DNA of 64,000 nt, from positions 62,001-126,000 of the forward strand of contig KV918943.1 of NCBI GenBank assembly GCA_002049455.2. Reading direction: 5' to 3'. The notes below the pieces were generated by a model, which did no database searches, was not told the DNA's origin, and was given only the letters and a program-made list of their open reading frames with translations. The position numbers and the translations under genes are program-made. This stretch comes from Porphyra umbilicalis. Its lineage: Eukaryota > Rhodophyta > Bangiophyceae > Bangiales > Bangiaceae. Of this stretch, positions 54,465 through 64,000 are shown piece by piece. Position 1 is the first letter of the stretch; each line of letters starts with the position of its first letter.

Positions 54465-55027
54465 ATGGCCCAACGCGTGCGCGCCTTGGGCCTCTACCAC
54501 CGCATCCTCCGTGCATGCAGGGAATGTATGTTCTGGCGCCCCCTCTTTTCGCTGTCATGGGTGTTGCTTGTTGTGCTGTCTTGTTGTATCGTGCTGGTGG
54601 AATCCACGCAACGCACGTTGGCCGCCCTGCCCCGCGTCTCCGCCGCGGTGCTAACTACGTCGTCTGCCTCTTTTCTTGCCGAGCGCTTTTCGGCCGCCAT
54701 TGTCACCGTGATCGGTGCTCCACTCATGGTGCATCTGTCTCCCGCTCCCTTCCCTCCCACCCCCCCCCCTCACCGCGCGCCGCAGGGAAGAACCCGGCCG
54801 AGGCGACCGACCTCCGCTCCGAAGCGCGTACGCTTTTTGCCCAAAACGCGGGCCTCACCGAGGCGGCCACTATTGAGGCCAAGCTTTTTGAGGGGGAGTC
54901 CCGCCTCGACCTGGCCACCTTTTACGGCATTGCCGCCCCGCGGCTCCCGCACGTGGTTCCAGGCGCGACTGGACGCACGCGGGAGACCATCCTCCCCGCC
55001 TACATGCACTCGTACGGGGACAAGTAG
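54465..55027 (+). CDS. LYR-motif (Complex1_LYR) protein, two exons
   Basis: LYR proteins are small mitochondrial adaptors for Fe-S cluster delivery or assembly of respiratory complexes, often with acyl carrier protein. Exon 1 (54465-54525) encodes MAQRVRALGLYHRILRACRE with the LY(H)R motif at 10-13. The intron 54526-54785 has a GTATGT donor and a GCCGCAG acceptor, and splicing restores ACREWKNPAEATDLRSEART. Exon 2 ends at 55027. The 100-residue product has the expected three-helix pattern (FAQNAGLTEAATIEAKLFEG, then ESRLDLATFYG, including the downstream Phe). The intron is read through with poor frames otherwise, supporting splicing. Which LYRM orthologue it is cannot be decided. Confidence 0.85.
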
Positions 55028-55709
55028 GGCGCCGGAGGGCGGCGGCCTGTGTCTCCTTTCTTGTCTCGGGGGTGTAGTGCCAGACGGGCGGCGGCGGTAG
55101 CGGCGGTGGCGGTAGCGGCGGCGGCGGTGGCGGCAGCGGCGACAGTGGCGACACGCGCGGGAGTGGCAGGGTTGGGGACAGACACACCCCGGGTGACGTT
55201 GTGCAAGCCGCTTTGTCGCTCCCGTTTGGGACGTGCTCGCACCTTTCGCCGGGCGTGCGTGTGCGCCTTCAAGCGACGCGTTGCTGCCGACGGTGGACGC
55301 GAGCCGACACTGTGGGCTTTGTGAGCACGGCCAAGGGCGGGCGTTGCGCGGGCAAACCCCCACGGGTGGTCCGCCTCTTGCGCGGGTGCTTGATGTGGCC
55401 GCTTGTGCGGCGTGTGGCGCTGTCCGTGCTGCGCTCTGAGCCCTTTGCACGTGGGTGGCGGGGCACCCTTGCATTTCCTTTTGCTCTGTCGATATCGCAC
55501 GCTGTTGCGTAGGTGGACTCTTTTTTAACCGGCAGTTTTTTTGCGGGGGCGTGCCCATCAGTCAATCCTTCCGCCCTGTGTGCGGCACGGGTGCGTGCGG
55601 CATACGGCGAATGTCGGTACACTGCGACCATCGCTGCTCGCCCGCGCTCTCCTCTCCGCCCATTGCCCCCGTCCAGACCCTCCTTCCCGGCGGCACCCCC
55701 GCGAATGCC
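55028..55709. other. Region without a supported gene
   Basis: GC-rich spacer downstream of the LYR gene with a GGC repeat (55081-55155) and frames of compositional origin. Confidence 0.4.
55081..55155 (+). repeat. GGCGGT/GGCGGC triplet-like repeat
   Basis: Nearly continuous GGC/GGT/AGC units, which give long frames on both strands that are not genes. Confidence 0.85.
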
Positions 55710-56500
55710 AACACCGTGGAGATCCCGGGCTTCACCACCCACCGCAAGTAAAGGGGGGGGTGGTGGCGGTGGCGGCGGCAGCGGCGAGCCGGCTGGCCGG
55801 CAGGCCGGCGGCAGGTGCGTCGGCCAACGTTGGCGCGGCGGCCGCGCGTTGGCCGAGGCGAGGCCGACCGGTCGTCGCCATGGCGTGGAGACGTGGCGGA
55901 CCGGCCGTTGCCACGGCGTGGAGGCATGTGTGAATAGTGGCGGGAGTGTCGGCGCCGGCTGTGGCGCGCCGCCTCCCCAGCCGGCGCGCGGCGGGCACGA
56001 TGCGCCTGGGGTGTTTGTACAGCTTGCACGCGGAGGGCCGCGTCCGCCAGTGTGAAGAGCCATGGTGTGCCCGTAGCAACCATTGGCGTGACTTGCACTC
56101 TTGTGCTAGTGTCAGTGTCCCACAGGGGCAACCCACAACCGCCGTGCCGTGTCAAACTCGGTTTGTTCCCTACCCGTGGCCGCACCCACGCACGGTGCCG
56201 CGCTGGCCGGGCGCGCGCCGACGCGACCGGCTCTGCGACGCCACCCACGGCGTCTGACGGCGCCCGCGTCGGTCACGCCCGCCCGCAGCCCGCTGGTGCC
56301 GACCGCGCGCGCAAGCGCCAGACGCTGCCGCCGCGCCGCCCGGCCGAGCCGACCGCCCGAGGCGCGCCCGCACCACCCCACGACACGCGGCCGCGCACGG
56401 CGGCGAGGCACTCGGCCGCCCCGCCCGCCATCCCCGCCCCGCCCTGCAGCGCACGCCGCGCCCGACCACGTGCACACGGCCGTTACCCCCACCGCGTCGT
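55710..56500 (-). repeat. Right arm of the inverted duplication
   Basis: Reverse complement of 52690-53435. It starts with a relic of the 104-aa gene's tail and ends near the poly-C region at 56515. Confidence 0.85.
55713..55751 (+). pseudogene. Duplicated 3' end of the 104-aa gene
   Basis: Reads NTVEIPGFTTHRK then TAA, identical to the other copy except D to H. Upstream sequence shows no trace of the remaining 90 codons, so only the tail was carried by the duplication. Confidence 0.65.
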
Positions 56501-56561
56501 GCACGCCGGCGCCCTCCCGCCCCCCCCTCCCCCCCGCCCCCCCCCTCCCCCCCCCCCCCCC

Positions 56562-57238
56562 TCACCCCCCCCGCGGCTCGTCCTCTGCCGGCCGCACCGT
56601 CATCTTTCTCCCAAACGGCGTCGCCGCGTGGAGCGCCTCGGCGGCGGAGCGCGCCGCCCCCCCCCCCGGAGCGTCACAAACCCAAACCCCCGACTCCGCC
56701 GCGTCGCCTTGTCGCTCACAACCACCGCCGACAGGACGTCGCCGAAGGGCGCAAAGAGGCGCTCCAACGCCGCCCCGTCGACGCGCGGCGGCAGCCCCGA
56801 CACGTAGAGGCGGACGCCCTCCCGCGCCACGGCGGCGGCTGCCGCCGCCGCCGCCACCGCCGGGTCGGCGGCGCGGGCGGCGGTGACGGCGCCGCCGGCG
56901 GGCACAATATCCCCGCCGTCGAGGGCAATGGCCGACGTTACGTCCGCCTCAAAGGTCACCCGGCACTCGGGGCAGGGGACGCGGACGGTCGGCTCGCCGC
57001 GCGCAAAGGGGGACAGGTCAATCGCCACGTCTGTGCCGCAGCGGCGGCAGGGGACAAAGCCCTCCCGCGCGGGCGCGCGGCGCGCCCGCATGGTCAGGGG
57101 GGGTGCGGCCGGGGGGCGTCGGGGGGGGGGCCCCCGTGGGGCACACCCGCCGCCGCCGGGGGGGCGGCGGCTCGGCAGACCGCGGCCGCCGCGGGGCGGC
57201 GCGCGCACCGCCGCCGCGGCCGACACAAAGGCCGCCAT
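56562..57238 (-). CDS. Plastid-type zinc-ribbon/RRM RNA-binding protein, frame break at a C11 run
   Basis: The ATG at 57238 begins MAAFVSAAAAVRAPPRGGRG, a likely plastid transit peptide. A CxxC...CxxC zinc ribbon follows (Cys64, Cys67, Cys89, Cys92; FVPCRRCGTDVAI and VPCPECRVTFEA). Then comes an Ala-rich linker and one RRM with RNP2 LYVSGLP (144-150) and RNP1 RGFGFVTL (183-190). The frame changes at 11 C (56657-56667 on the plus strand). Beyond it the expected RRM end appears, SAAEALHAATPFGRKMTVRP, with a stop at 56562. The whole is about 225 residues. It probably binds organellar RNA. A zinc ribbon in front of an RRM is an uncommon arrangement. The start and domains are clear; the exact frame across the C run is inferred. 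Confidence 0.78.
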
Positions 57239-58115
57239 GGCGGGGGGGGGGGGGGTGCGTCGGCGCGGCGTGGTCGGCGTCGGGGACGCAGGGGGGGTCG
57301 ACGGGTGCGGCGATGGAGGTAGGGGGACGGGTGGAGCGAGAGGGGGGCACGGGGTGACGGCGCGGGGGGCATACGCGGGCGGCGCGTCGAACAGTAGGAA
57401 AATCGGCGGCGCGTTTGCAACCGTGCCACCGCGGGGTGGCGCATCGCCCCGAGATTGTGCCAGCTGGCTGTCGCGTCGCGGTGCAATCCGGCGGGGATCC
57501 GCACGGATCGCGGGGCCCGCGGTGGCACCCGCGGGGGCCACCGCCGCCGGCGCGCGGCCCGCGCGACGGCGGCGCCGTCGTCCACGCGCGGCGGTGCACG
57601 CTTCCGCGCGGCCGCCACGGCGGCCGCCCCTCTACCGACGGCTGGTGGCGGCGTTGGGCGGGACGGAGTCGGCGCGGGTGGACGAGAGCGAGGCAAAGTG
57701 CACTCACGACGACGTGTATATCGTCCGAGACAGGTCACAGCGGAAAAAAAAAAAAAAAAAAAAAAAAAGTGTGCTGTGCTGGGGGATGAAACCCCAGAGC
57801 TTCTCTTGTTTCGCCCCTAGATCAGAAAAGGGAGGGAGCGCCGTCGGGCTCACGCACCACACCAACCGAATCACGTCGACAAAACCCCGTTCAGAGCTCA
57901 CCCACCGACCCACCCACGCGAGCAAATGTGGGGGCGGCCCTGCCAAGGCAGGGCGCGCCCCCTCTTTGCAACACCTACGCTGCACGGACGGCGTCACGCC
58001 TCCCCGCATGCCCTTCAACAAGAACCTCCCACCCCCCCCCCCCCCTCCCCCCAGTCCCCCACGTCCTCCCATCCCTCACCGACCAGCACCCTCCCACGCA
58101 CACGGCCCCCCCCCC
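57239..58115. other. Intergenic region, no gene seen
   Basis: 5' flank of the RRM gene and 3' flank of the MATE gene, with an A25 run and several poly-C runs near 58030-58110. Confidence 0.5.
57744..57768 (+). repeat. A25 homopolymer
   Basis: Twenty-five A in a GC-rich setting. It could be the tail of a retroposed RNA on the plus strand, but no SINE or mRNA body or target duplication was recognised. Confidence 0.9.
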
Positions 58116-59738
58116 TCACGCCACCACCGGCGCCGGCTCGTCCGCGTCGGGATCCCGCTGCGGCACGGGCGTCCAGCGGCTGAATAGCCCCGCCATCAGG
58201 AAGGTCGCGCGCAACACCATCATCAAGTTCAACCCCAACCACACCGCCTGCAACGAGAGGCCCCCCGTGCGCACCCACAGCAGCGCCGACGAGGAGGCGG
58301 CGCACGCCAAAAAGATGGCGCCGGCGAGGAAGCCAAACTTGCGCCCCGCCGTAAAGATGCCGTCGAGCACAAACACGAGGCCATTGATCGGCTGCACGAG
58401 GGCCATAACCGGAAACGTGCGCCGCACCGCCGCAATGACCGCCGGGTCGCGGGAAAAGAGGCCCGGCGCGCCCGCCGCGCCGAGCGTGAGGAGGGCGACA
58501 AAGGCGCAGCCCATGAGCACCCCGACTTGCAGCAGCCGCATCGCGGTGAGGCGCGCGCGCTTAAAGTTGCGCTGCCCGAGCGCGAGCGCGACGAGCGACT
58601 GGGCGGCGACCGAGATGGCGTCGAGGAGGCGCGCAAAGAGCGCAAAGATTTGGCGGCCAATCTCAAAGGCGGCGACCTCGACGGTGCCGAGCTTGGCCGC
58701 CGTCGCCGTCGCAAACGAGATGGTCGTAAAGATGGACAGCGTGCGCACCGACAGCACGGCGCCCGTTTTGAGGAGCGGCAGAATTTCCAACAGCCGCGGC
58801 CGGCGGAGCAAGTCGGCGAGCCGCAACCGGCGCTTGCGGAGGAGCAACACAAAGAGGCACGCGCCGGCCGTAATCTGCCCGACCGCCGTCGCAATGCCCG
58901 CGCCCGCCACGCCCATGCCCGCCCCGTAAATGAGCAGCGGGTAGAGTATCAAGTTCATCACGTTGGCGAGGAGCCCGACCGCGAGGGGCGTCTTGGTGTC
59001 TTGAAAGCCCCGAAACGCCCCATTGGCAACCATCGCACCGAGGTAGGCGGGGGCCGAGATGAGGCGCGCGCGGAGGTAGGCGACCGCCAGCGGCGCGACC
59101 GCCGCGTTGGCCCCAAAAAACCGCACAACCGCGTGCGCGTGGAGCGTCAACATAAAGGCGGCCGAGACGCCAACGACGGCGGCCACCCACAGCCCCTGCG
59201 CCACGAGCTTGGACGCCCCCTCCGCGTCGCCCGCCCCGTACGCGCGCGCAATGGCGGGCGTCGTGGCCAACCCCAAAAAGTTGAAGCACGTAAACGACAA
59301 GTTGAACACATTGTTGGAGACGCCCACGCCGCCGAGCGACGCGGCGCCGAGGTGCCCGATAAAGGCCGTGTCGGCGAGGGCGACGAGCGGGTCGAGCGCG
59401 AGCGCCCCGAGCGCGGGGAGGGCGATGCGGAGGATGGACCGGTCGAGGGGGTTGACCGACAGGGCGCGGCGGAGGCGGGCCGCCACGCCGCGGCGGCCGG
59501 GTAGCGGCTGGGTGGTGGTGGGGGGGAGGGGGGGGGGGGAGGGGGGGGGGGGGGGGGTGCCATCCTTCTTGCCGCCCCCAGTGCTGGCAACGGCCACGAC
59601 GGGGGCGCCCCGCCGCCGGCCGGGGGGGGGAGGCCAACCCGCCCGCCACCGCCGCCGAGCCACGGCGACGGGGGGTGCGGCCGCGTCGGCGGCGCCGCGG
59701 GGGAACCCCACCGCGGCCGCCGCCGCCACGCCACACAC
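58116..59738 (-). CDS. MATE-family multidrug/toxin efflux transporter, probably plastidial
   Basis: MATE proteins export small molecules across membranes using H+ or Na+ gradients. After a Gly/Pro-rich leader the transport domain starts NPLDRSILRIALPALGALAL. Two six-helix MatE halves are visible: DTAFIGHLGAASLGGVGVSN and FNFLGLATTPAIARAYGAGD in the first; ISFATATAAKLGTVEVAAFE and SLVALALGQRNFKRARLTAM in the second, with GAFRGFQDTKTPLAV between. It is nearest in look to the DinF/EDS5-like plastid group. The C-terminus is hydrophilic (PQRDPDADEPAPVVA). The 540-codon frame opens at a GTG at 59738; no in-frame ATG precedes the domain. ATGs at 59847 and 59887 lie in other frames, so the transit peptide is probably broken by a miscounted run (C9 or G17 near 59540-59630). 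Confidence 0.88.
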   Translation of the reverse strand: MCGVAAAAAVGFPRGAADAAAPPVAVARRRWRAGWPPPPGRRRGAPVVAVASTGGGKKDGTPPPPPSPPPLPPTTTQPLPGRRGVAARLRRALSVNPLDRSILRIALPALGALALDPLVALADTAFIGHLGAASLGGVGVSNNVFNLSFTCFNFLGLATTPAIARAYGAGDAEGASKLVAQGLWVAAVVGVSAAFMLTLHAHAVVRFFGANAAVAPLAVAYLRARLISAPAYLGAMVANGAFRGFQDTKTPLAVGLLANVMNLILYPLLIYGAGMGVAGAGIATAVGQITAGACLFVLLLRKRRLRLADLLRRPRLLEILPLLKTGAVLSVRTLSIFTTISFATATAAKLGTVEVAAFEIGRQIFALFARLLDAISVAAQSLVALALGQRNFKRARLTAMRLLQVGVLMGCAFVALLTLGAAGAPGLFSRDPAVIAAVRRTFPVMALVQPINGLVFVLDGIFTAGRKFGFLAGAIFLACAASSSALLWVRTGGLSLQAVWLGLNLMMVLRATFLMAGLFSRWTPVPQRDPDADEPAPVVA

Positions 59739-60445
59739 GCTGCGGCGGCGCCAGCGGCCGGCCGCCGACCGTGGGCGGCGGGCGCGCCCGCCGGCCGGCG
59801 GCCGGCAGCGACGCGCGCGCCGCCCGCCGGGGCGGCGGGGAGGACAAAGGCCACGGCGCCCCGCGGCGGCGCCGTCGGCACGACCATCACACGGCGCCCG
59901 TCGGTGGGGGGTGCGGGGCGGGGGTCGCCGCCGCGGGCGCGCGCGCCGCCGTCACGGCGCAGACGGTGCCGCTGCCGCTGCCGCCGCTGCCACTGTCGCC
60001 GTCGCCGTCGACGCCGTCGTTGTCGCCGTCGTCGTTGAGCCACGCGGCTGCACCAGACCCCCGCCGCCGTCGCTGCCGCCGCCGTCGCTGCCGCCGCCGC
60101 GCCGCCGCCCGCCGCCCGCCGCCGGCTGCCGGCCACCCGTTGCGGAAGCGCCGCCGCCGCCAGATGGGCGGCAGACACACCGGTCGGCCCAATGCGCGCG
60201 CCCACGCGCGGGACCGCCGTCGTCCTTTGTGGCCCAGTGTGAGATTGAGGGGGTGATCGAGTTGGGCGGCAGCACCCACCCACTCGCCCGAGAGACGTGC
60301 GCGGTAATTCCGTTGAGCCGCCCCCCAGCCCCATCCCGTGACTTGCGTATTTTCCCCCCTGTAAAAAAAAAACAAAAAAAACAGCGCTCCGAAAAAAACA
60401 CGAGCGACACAAAACGCCGACGAGCCGTGCAGCACCTCTCCCCCG
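59739..60445. other. 5' flank of the MATE gene, no separate gene
   Basis: May contain the true start of the MATE transporter (59847 or 59887, minus strand). A-rich runs lie at 60366-60405. Long frames here are compositional. Confidence 0.4.

Positions 60446-60481
<36 letters not shown>
60446..60481 (+). repeat. C36 homopolymer
   Basis: Thirty-six C (poly-G on the coding strand of the zinc-finger gene) begin just beyond its stop codon. Confidence 0.9.
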
Positions 60482-60482
<1 letters not shown>

Positions 60483-60487
60483 CGCTA

Positions 60488-61849
60488 CTACTCCCGCCGC
60501 ACCCCCCGCCCCCCCCGCATCGACGCGACGGCGGCGCGCTCGTGAACCCCCCGGTGTTTGACCATGTTGCTGCGCTTGGCAAACCCCCGCCCGCAAATGT
60601 CGCACACGGCCGCCGGCGGCGCGTCCCGCCGCCCGTGCACCGCCCGCACGTGCGTGTTGAGGTTGCTCCGCGTGCCAAAGGACCACGCGCACGCGGCGCA
60701 CGGGTAGGGGCGCAGCCGCAGGTGCACTTGCGCGACGTGCGCGGTGAGGTGGGAGGCTTGGGTGAACTTGGCGCCGCACCGGGGGCACCCGTGCGCGCGG
60801 CGGCGGCGGACGGGGGAGGTGGGGGGGGGGACCCCCCGCCGCCGCCGCCGCCGCCGCCGCCGCTGGCAATGGCCACGGCGGCGGCGCCAAAGGGCAGGCC
60901 GTGCCCGCCACTGCCGCCGCCGCCGCCGCCGCCGTGGACGCTGCCGACGCCGGCGGCGGCGAGCGCCGCCGCCCGCGCGGCCGCCGCGTCGACCGCCCCG
61001 CCGGCGCCACCAAACGCCATGCCATACCGGGCGGCGGCGGCGGCGCCGCTGCCGACCCCCCCCCCGCGCCGTAGCCAATGCCGCCGCTCCCCCCCCCCCC
61101 CCCCCGCCGGCGGCGACAGCGGCGGCCGCCCCGCCGCGTCGGCCGCCCCCGCCGACGGGGCGGAATGCCGCCGCCGCCCGTCCACGTCGACGGCCACCGC
61201 GTCGGGGCGGTAGTAGTAGCGCGCGCCGGCCGTCGACGGGGCGCCGTCGCCCCAGGGGCGGGGTGGGGGCGGCCACGGCCGCGGCGTGCCACCGCACCCG
61301 CCGCCGCCGCCGCCGCCGTCGCCGCCGCCGCCGCCGTTGCGCCCGCCGACGGGCATGGGCGGCGGCGTCGGTGGGGCGGGGGGCAGGGGCCCCCACGCCG
61401 CCGACCGCGCGCCCGCCGACGTGGCGGCGGCGGTGAGGGACATGGGGGATGGGGGCAGCGACAGCGGCCGCCGCGCCCACCCGTCGTCCCACGCGCCCGC
61501 CGAGTGGGGCGCCCCGCCGAGCGGGGGCAGGCGCAAGCCACCGCCGCCCCCGCCGCCCCCGCCGCCCCCGCCGCCGCGGTCGAGCGCCGCGGGGGGAGGG
61601 ACGGCAGCGACCACCGGGCGGCCGGCGCGGCGGCGGGCGGCGGCGGCGCGACCGCCGGCAAGTCGGGCGCCGACGCGGACAGCAAGAGGCTCCCACCGCC
61701 GCCGCCAGCCGCCGCCCACCCGCCCCCGTCGGCGGCCCCGCCGACCGTGGCCACACATAGCCGGCGCGGGCGCCGGCGGTGGCCGCCGCCGACCGGCGGT
61801 CCCACTCCCCGCGCGCCGCCCCGTCGCTCCCGTCGCTCCCGTCGCTCGT

Positions 61850-61886
<37 letters not shown>

Positions 61887-62496
61887 CCGCCCCGCGGTGC
61901 GGCCGACGGGGCGGCGCTGGCGCCGAGGACCGTCCTCCAAAACGTGGACCGCCGCTCGCCGCCGCCGTCGCCGCCTCTGCTGACGCCGCCACCGCCGCCG
62001 CCGCCGCCGTCGCCGCCGCCGCCGGGGCGCCGCGCCGCGTCGGCGAGGGGGCGGTCTGCCCACGGGGCGGGGCCGCCGTCGGCGGCGGCGGCGGCGGGCG
62101 GCGCCGCCCCCCGCGGCGGCGGCCGCACGAGGGACGACGGCGGCGGGAGCACCGGGGGAGCGGCGCCCGCCCACCGTCGGGACGCCGGCGGCGGGCCGCC
62201 CGTCGTCAGGATAGGCGGCAGCGGCGGTGCGACGGGCGGCGGCTCGTCCGTGGCCACGGGCGACGACGTTGCCGACGCGGGCGCCGCCGCCGGGGAGGCG
62301 GCACCCGCGCCCGCGCCCGGCGCGAGGACCGTCTGCCAAAAGCCGTCGCGGGTGGCGGGCGCCGTCGGCAGCTCGGCGATGGCGCCGCGCGGCGGCGGCA
62401 CGGGCGTGACGGGGGAGCACAAGCCAAAGAAGCGGTCCCCGTGGACGGCCGAGGTGGCGGGGACGGGCGCGACGGGCACGGGCACCGCGTCAGCGT

Positions 62497-62527
<31 letters not shown>

Positions 62528-62758
62528 AGTGCCCTCCGACGCGCCTGCCGTTTGCCACTTGGCGTCCATCGCGGTGGTGGCGGCGCCGCGCACCGGCAGA
62601 GCCGGGCACCCGTCAACGCCGACAGCCGCGTCGCCATCGGCAGCCACGTGCGGTCGCCGTGTCGGCAGCGTCGGCGGCGACGGTGGGTCGGCGTGGATGA
62701 TGCGGAGGACGTTCATCTTTCGGCGGGGCGGGGCCGCCCGCCCCTCGCGGTCGTCCAT
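60488..62758 (-). CDS. C2H2 zinc-finger protein with long low-complexity region, several frame breaks
   Basis: Probable DNA-binding regulator. The ATG at 62758 begins MDDREGRAAPPRRKMNVLRI. Two related motifs, DGFWQTVLAPGAG and STFWRTVLGASAA, recur in the first 280 residues, which are Pro/Ala/Gly-rich. The C-terminus has three C2H2 fingers: CPRCGAKFTQASHLTAHVAQ with VH, CAACAWSFGTRSNLNTHVRA with VH, and CDICGRGFAKRSNMVKHRGV with H. The frame that holds both ends is Arg-rich in the middle. The natural-looking protein there lies in the other two frames (SLLLSASAPDLPAVAPPPP near 61.65 kb; RYYYRPDAVAVDVDGRRRHS near 61.2 kb). Several small indels in GC repeats are therefore implied. The fingers are certain; the middle is not reliable. 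Confidence 0.75.
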
Positions 62759-64000
62759 CGTAGGCAGTCGACGCCCGACGGGTCCGGGGGGGGTACACGT
62801 CGGTGGGAGCGTGCGCGTCGGTGTGGGCGCGCACGTCGGTGGGGGTGTGCACGTCGGTGGGGGCTCGCGTCCCTAGGGGCGTGCACGTCGGTGGGGGGCG
62901 TGCGCGTTGGTGGGAGGGTAGGCGCCCAAGGGAGCGTCCCCGTTAGTGTGGGAGGAGGTAAGCGCGCGTGTCGGTGAGTGGTGGGTGTAGGGGCGGGCGC
63001 GCCACGCGGTGGGAGTGGTCAAGCAGACCTGGTACGAAGACAAAGACGCGTCGAGAGGTGTCGGGGTTGTGTTGCGGTAGAGGTACGGCGGCCAGCAGCG
63101 GCCGACGGCAGGCACAGGGTCTTGTGAGCGGGGCGTACCGCCGCCAGCACGACGTCCACGTCGGCGGTCAAAATCTCGAGCGCAACGTGCGCGGCGCGCA
63201 ACGGCGGGTCCGCGGCGCGCGTCGGGCACCCGACCGCCGCTCTTATGCGGTACGAGCGCGTCGCGTGACCGGCGCACCGATTGGGCAGCGGCGGTCGGCG
63301 GGGAGTCGATGCACGGAGGCGGGGAGTCGATGCAAGGAGGCGGGGGTGTGGGGCGTGCCGCCGCGGTGGTGCACCGGGTACGAGTGGGGGGGGTTGGCTG
63401 CCAAGCGTTCCCGCCGCCGCCCGCCGCGGTGACGACCGTCCCGCTCGTTCCACGTGCCCTCCGCACACCTCACCCTACACCGCCGGTGCCGTCGGTCTCA
63501 CCCGGCCGCGCGCGGGATGCTCGGAAAAAAGAAACACCGCTTCAGCGGTGTTGCGCGGCACCGACCCTCGTGTGTGGGGCACCCACCCTCGTGTGTTGGG
63601 AGGGGGGGGGGGGAGTCGGGCGGTCCGGCTCACCGCCGCCGTCCCATCGCTGACAGCGTCGGGCGGCGGGGGGGTCGGGAACTTGTCCACCGTGCGGCGT
63701 CGGGGCTCGTCTGCAGTGTGTGAGAGGGGGACCAGGGGGATTGACGCGCCCAGCGGGAGCCGGCAACGCCGAGCAACGGTCGGAAACGGGGCTCTTTGGG
63801 GGGGGGGGGGTGGCGGTCGAAACTCGCACGCGCCGGTGCGTGCACGCGGCGCAGCGGCGGCGGTTGTGTGGAGGGGACCGGCCACGTCGCATCATGCGCG
63901 CCCCGCTGGCGCACCGTGGTGTGGCCACGGTGAGGTTAGATCCGTCACCCCCCGCTGGGGGCGGCACCCGCCATGGGGGTGGGGTGGTGCGAGGCGGTCG
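62759..64000. other. Region without a supported gene
   Basis: 5' flank of the zinc-finger gene with a GTCGGTGGGGG minisatellite, a short GGGGAGTCGATGCA duplication at 63303-63345 and a repeated CCACCCTCGTGTG at 63563-63596. Frames to 197 codons are Arg/Pro-rich and unconvincing. Confidence 0.4.
62795..62930 (+). repeat. GTCGGTGGGGGCGTGC minisatellite
   Basis: About six irregular units of 18-24 bp with the core CACGTCGGTGGGGG or CGCGTCGGTGTGGG. Unit length and sequence vary. Confidence 0.75.

Noticed and set aside
58527-60561. Plus-strand frames opposite the MATE gene (325 and 484 codons)
   Set aside because: Antisense of a clear membrane transporter; composition artefacts.
59887-62977. Very long frames in all six readings around the C2H2 gene
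   Set aside because: GC triplet repeats keep all frames open; only the minus-strand readings with zinc fingers and the FW(Q/R)TVL motifs are credible.
1-64000. LTR retrotransposon or endogenous virus sequence
   Set aside because: No reverse transcriptase, integrase, capsid or paired LTRs were recognised in any frame.

Overview
The window looks like nuclear DNA of a GC-rich eukaryote with few, short, spliceosomal introns. A bangiophyte red alga of the Porphyra/Pyropia kind fits best, from the very high GC, plastid-type leaders, gene density and transposon content, but this is inference and not proven. No rRNA, tRNA, CRISPR array, reverse transcriptase or LTR element was recognised.

Left edge (1-7 kb): an intact GMP synthase gene (+) converges on a gene for the spliceosome protein CWC15 (-). 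A large low-complexity exon of unknown function (-) follows.

Accessory block (7.65-24.09 kb): the stretch is bounded by TAGGGTTGC...GCAACCCTA termini and an 8-bp palindromic CTCATGAG flank on both sides, as expected of a very large hAT-like (8-bp target site) element. Inside are GACGCC-rich subterminal repeats and three near-identical 552-bp MITEs, two of them an inverted pair in the right end. It also holds a PIF/Harbinger transposase with all three catalytic residues, a SANT/Myb-like partner protein, a Cys-rich protein with two CPCPW modules and an unknown ORF. No hAT transposase was seen.

Middle (24.1-45.8 kb): an organellar RlmI-type rRNA methyltransferase, a long gene-poor repeat region carrying a CCCATCGA palindromic repeat family, an orphan 237-aa gene, a multi-exon EnSpm/Plavaka-like transposase gene with a C2H2 finger (-), and an 844-codon gene with an in-frame intron.

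Right part (45.8-62.8 kb): a denser host-gene island. It holds a secreted Pro-rich protein, a GST-like protein (-), FCF1/UTP24 (+, two exons), a TBC-domain protein (-), a 104-aa orphan (-), a LYR-motif protein (+, two exons), a plastid-type zinc-ribbon/RRM protein (-), a MATE transporter (-) and a C2H2 zinc-finger protein (-). A roughly 750-bp inverted duplication flanks the 104-aa and LYR genes. The last 1.2 kb is minisatellite-rich with no supported gene.

At least six otherwise convincing host genes lose frame at or beside G/C homopolymers or GC triplet repeats. Genes without such tracts (GMP synthase, FCF1, TBC, LYR, Harbinger transposase) are intact. Assembly error at homopolymers is the simplest reading.
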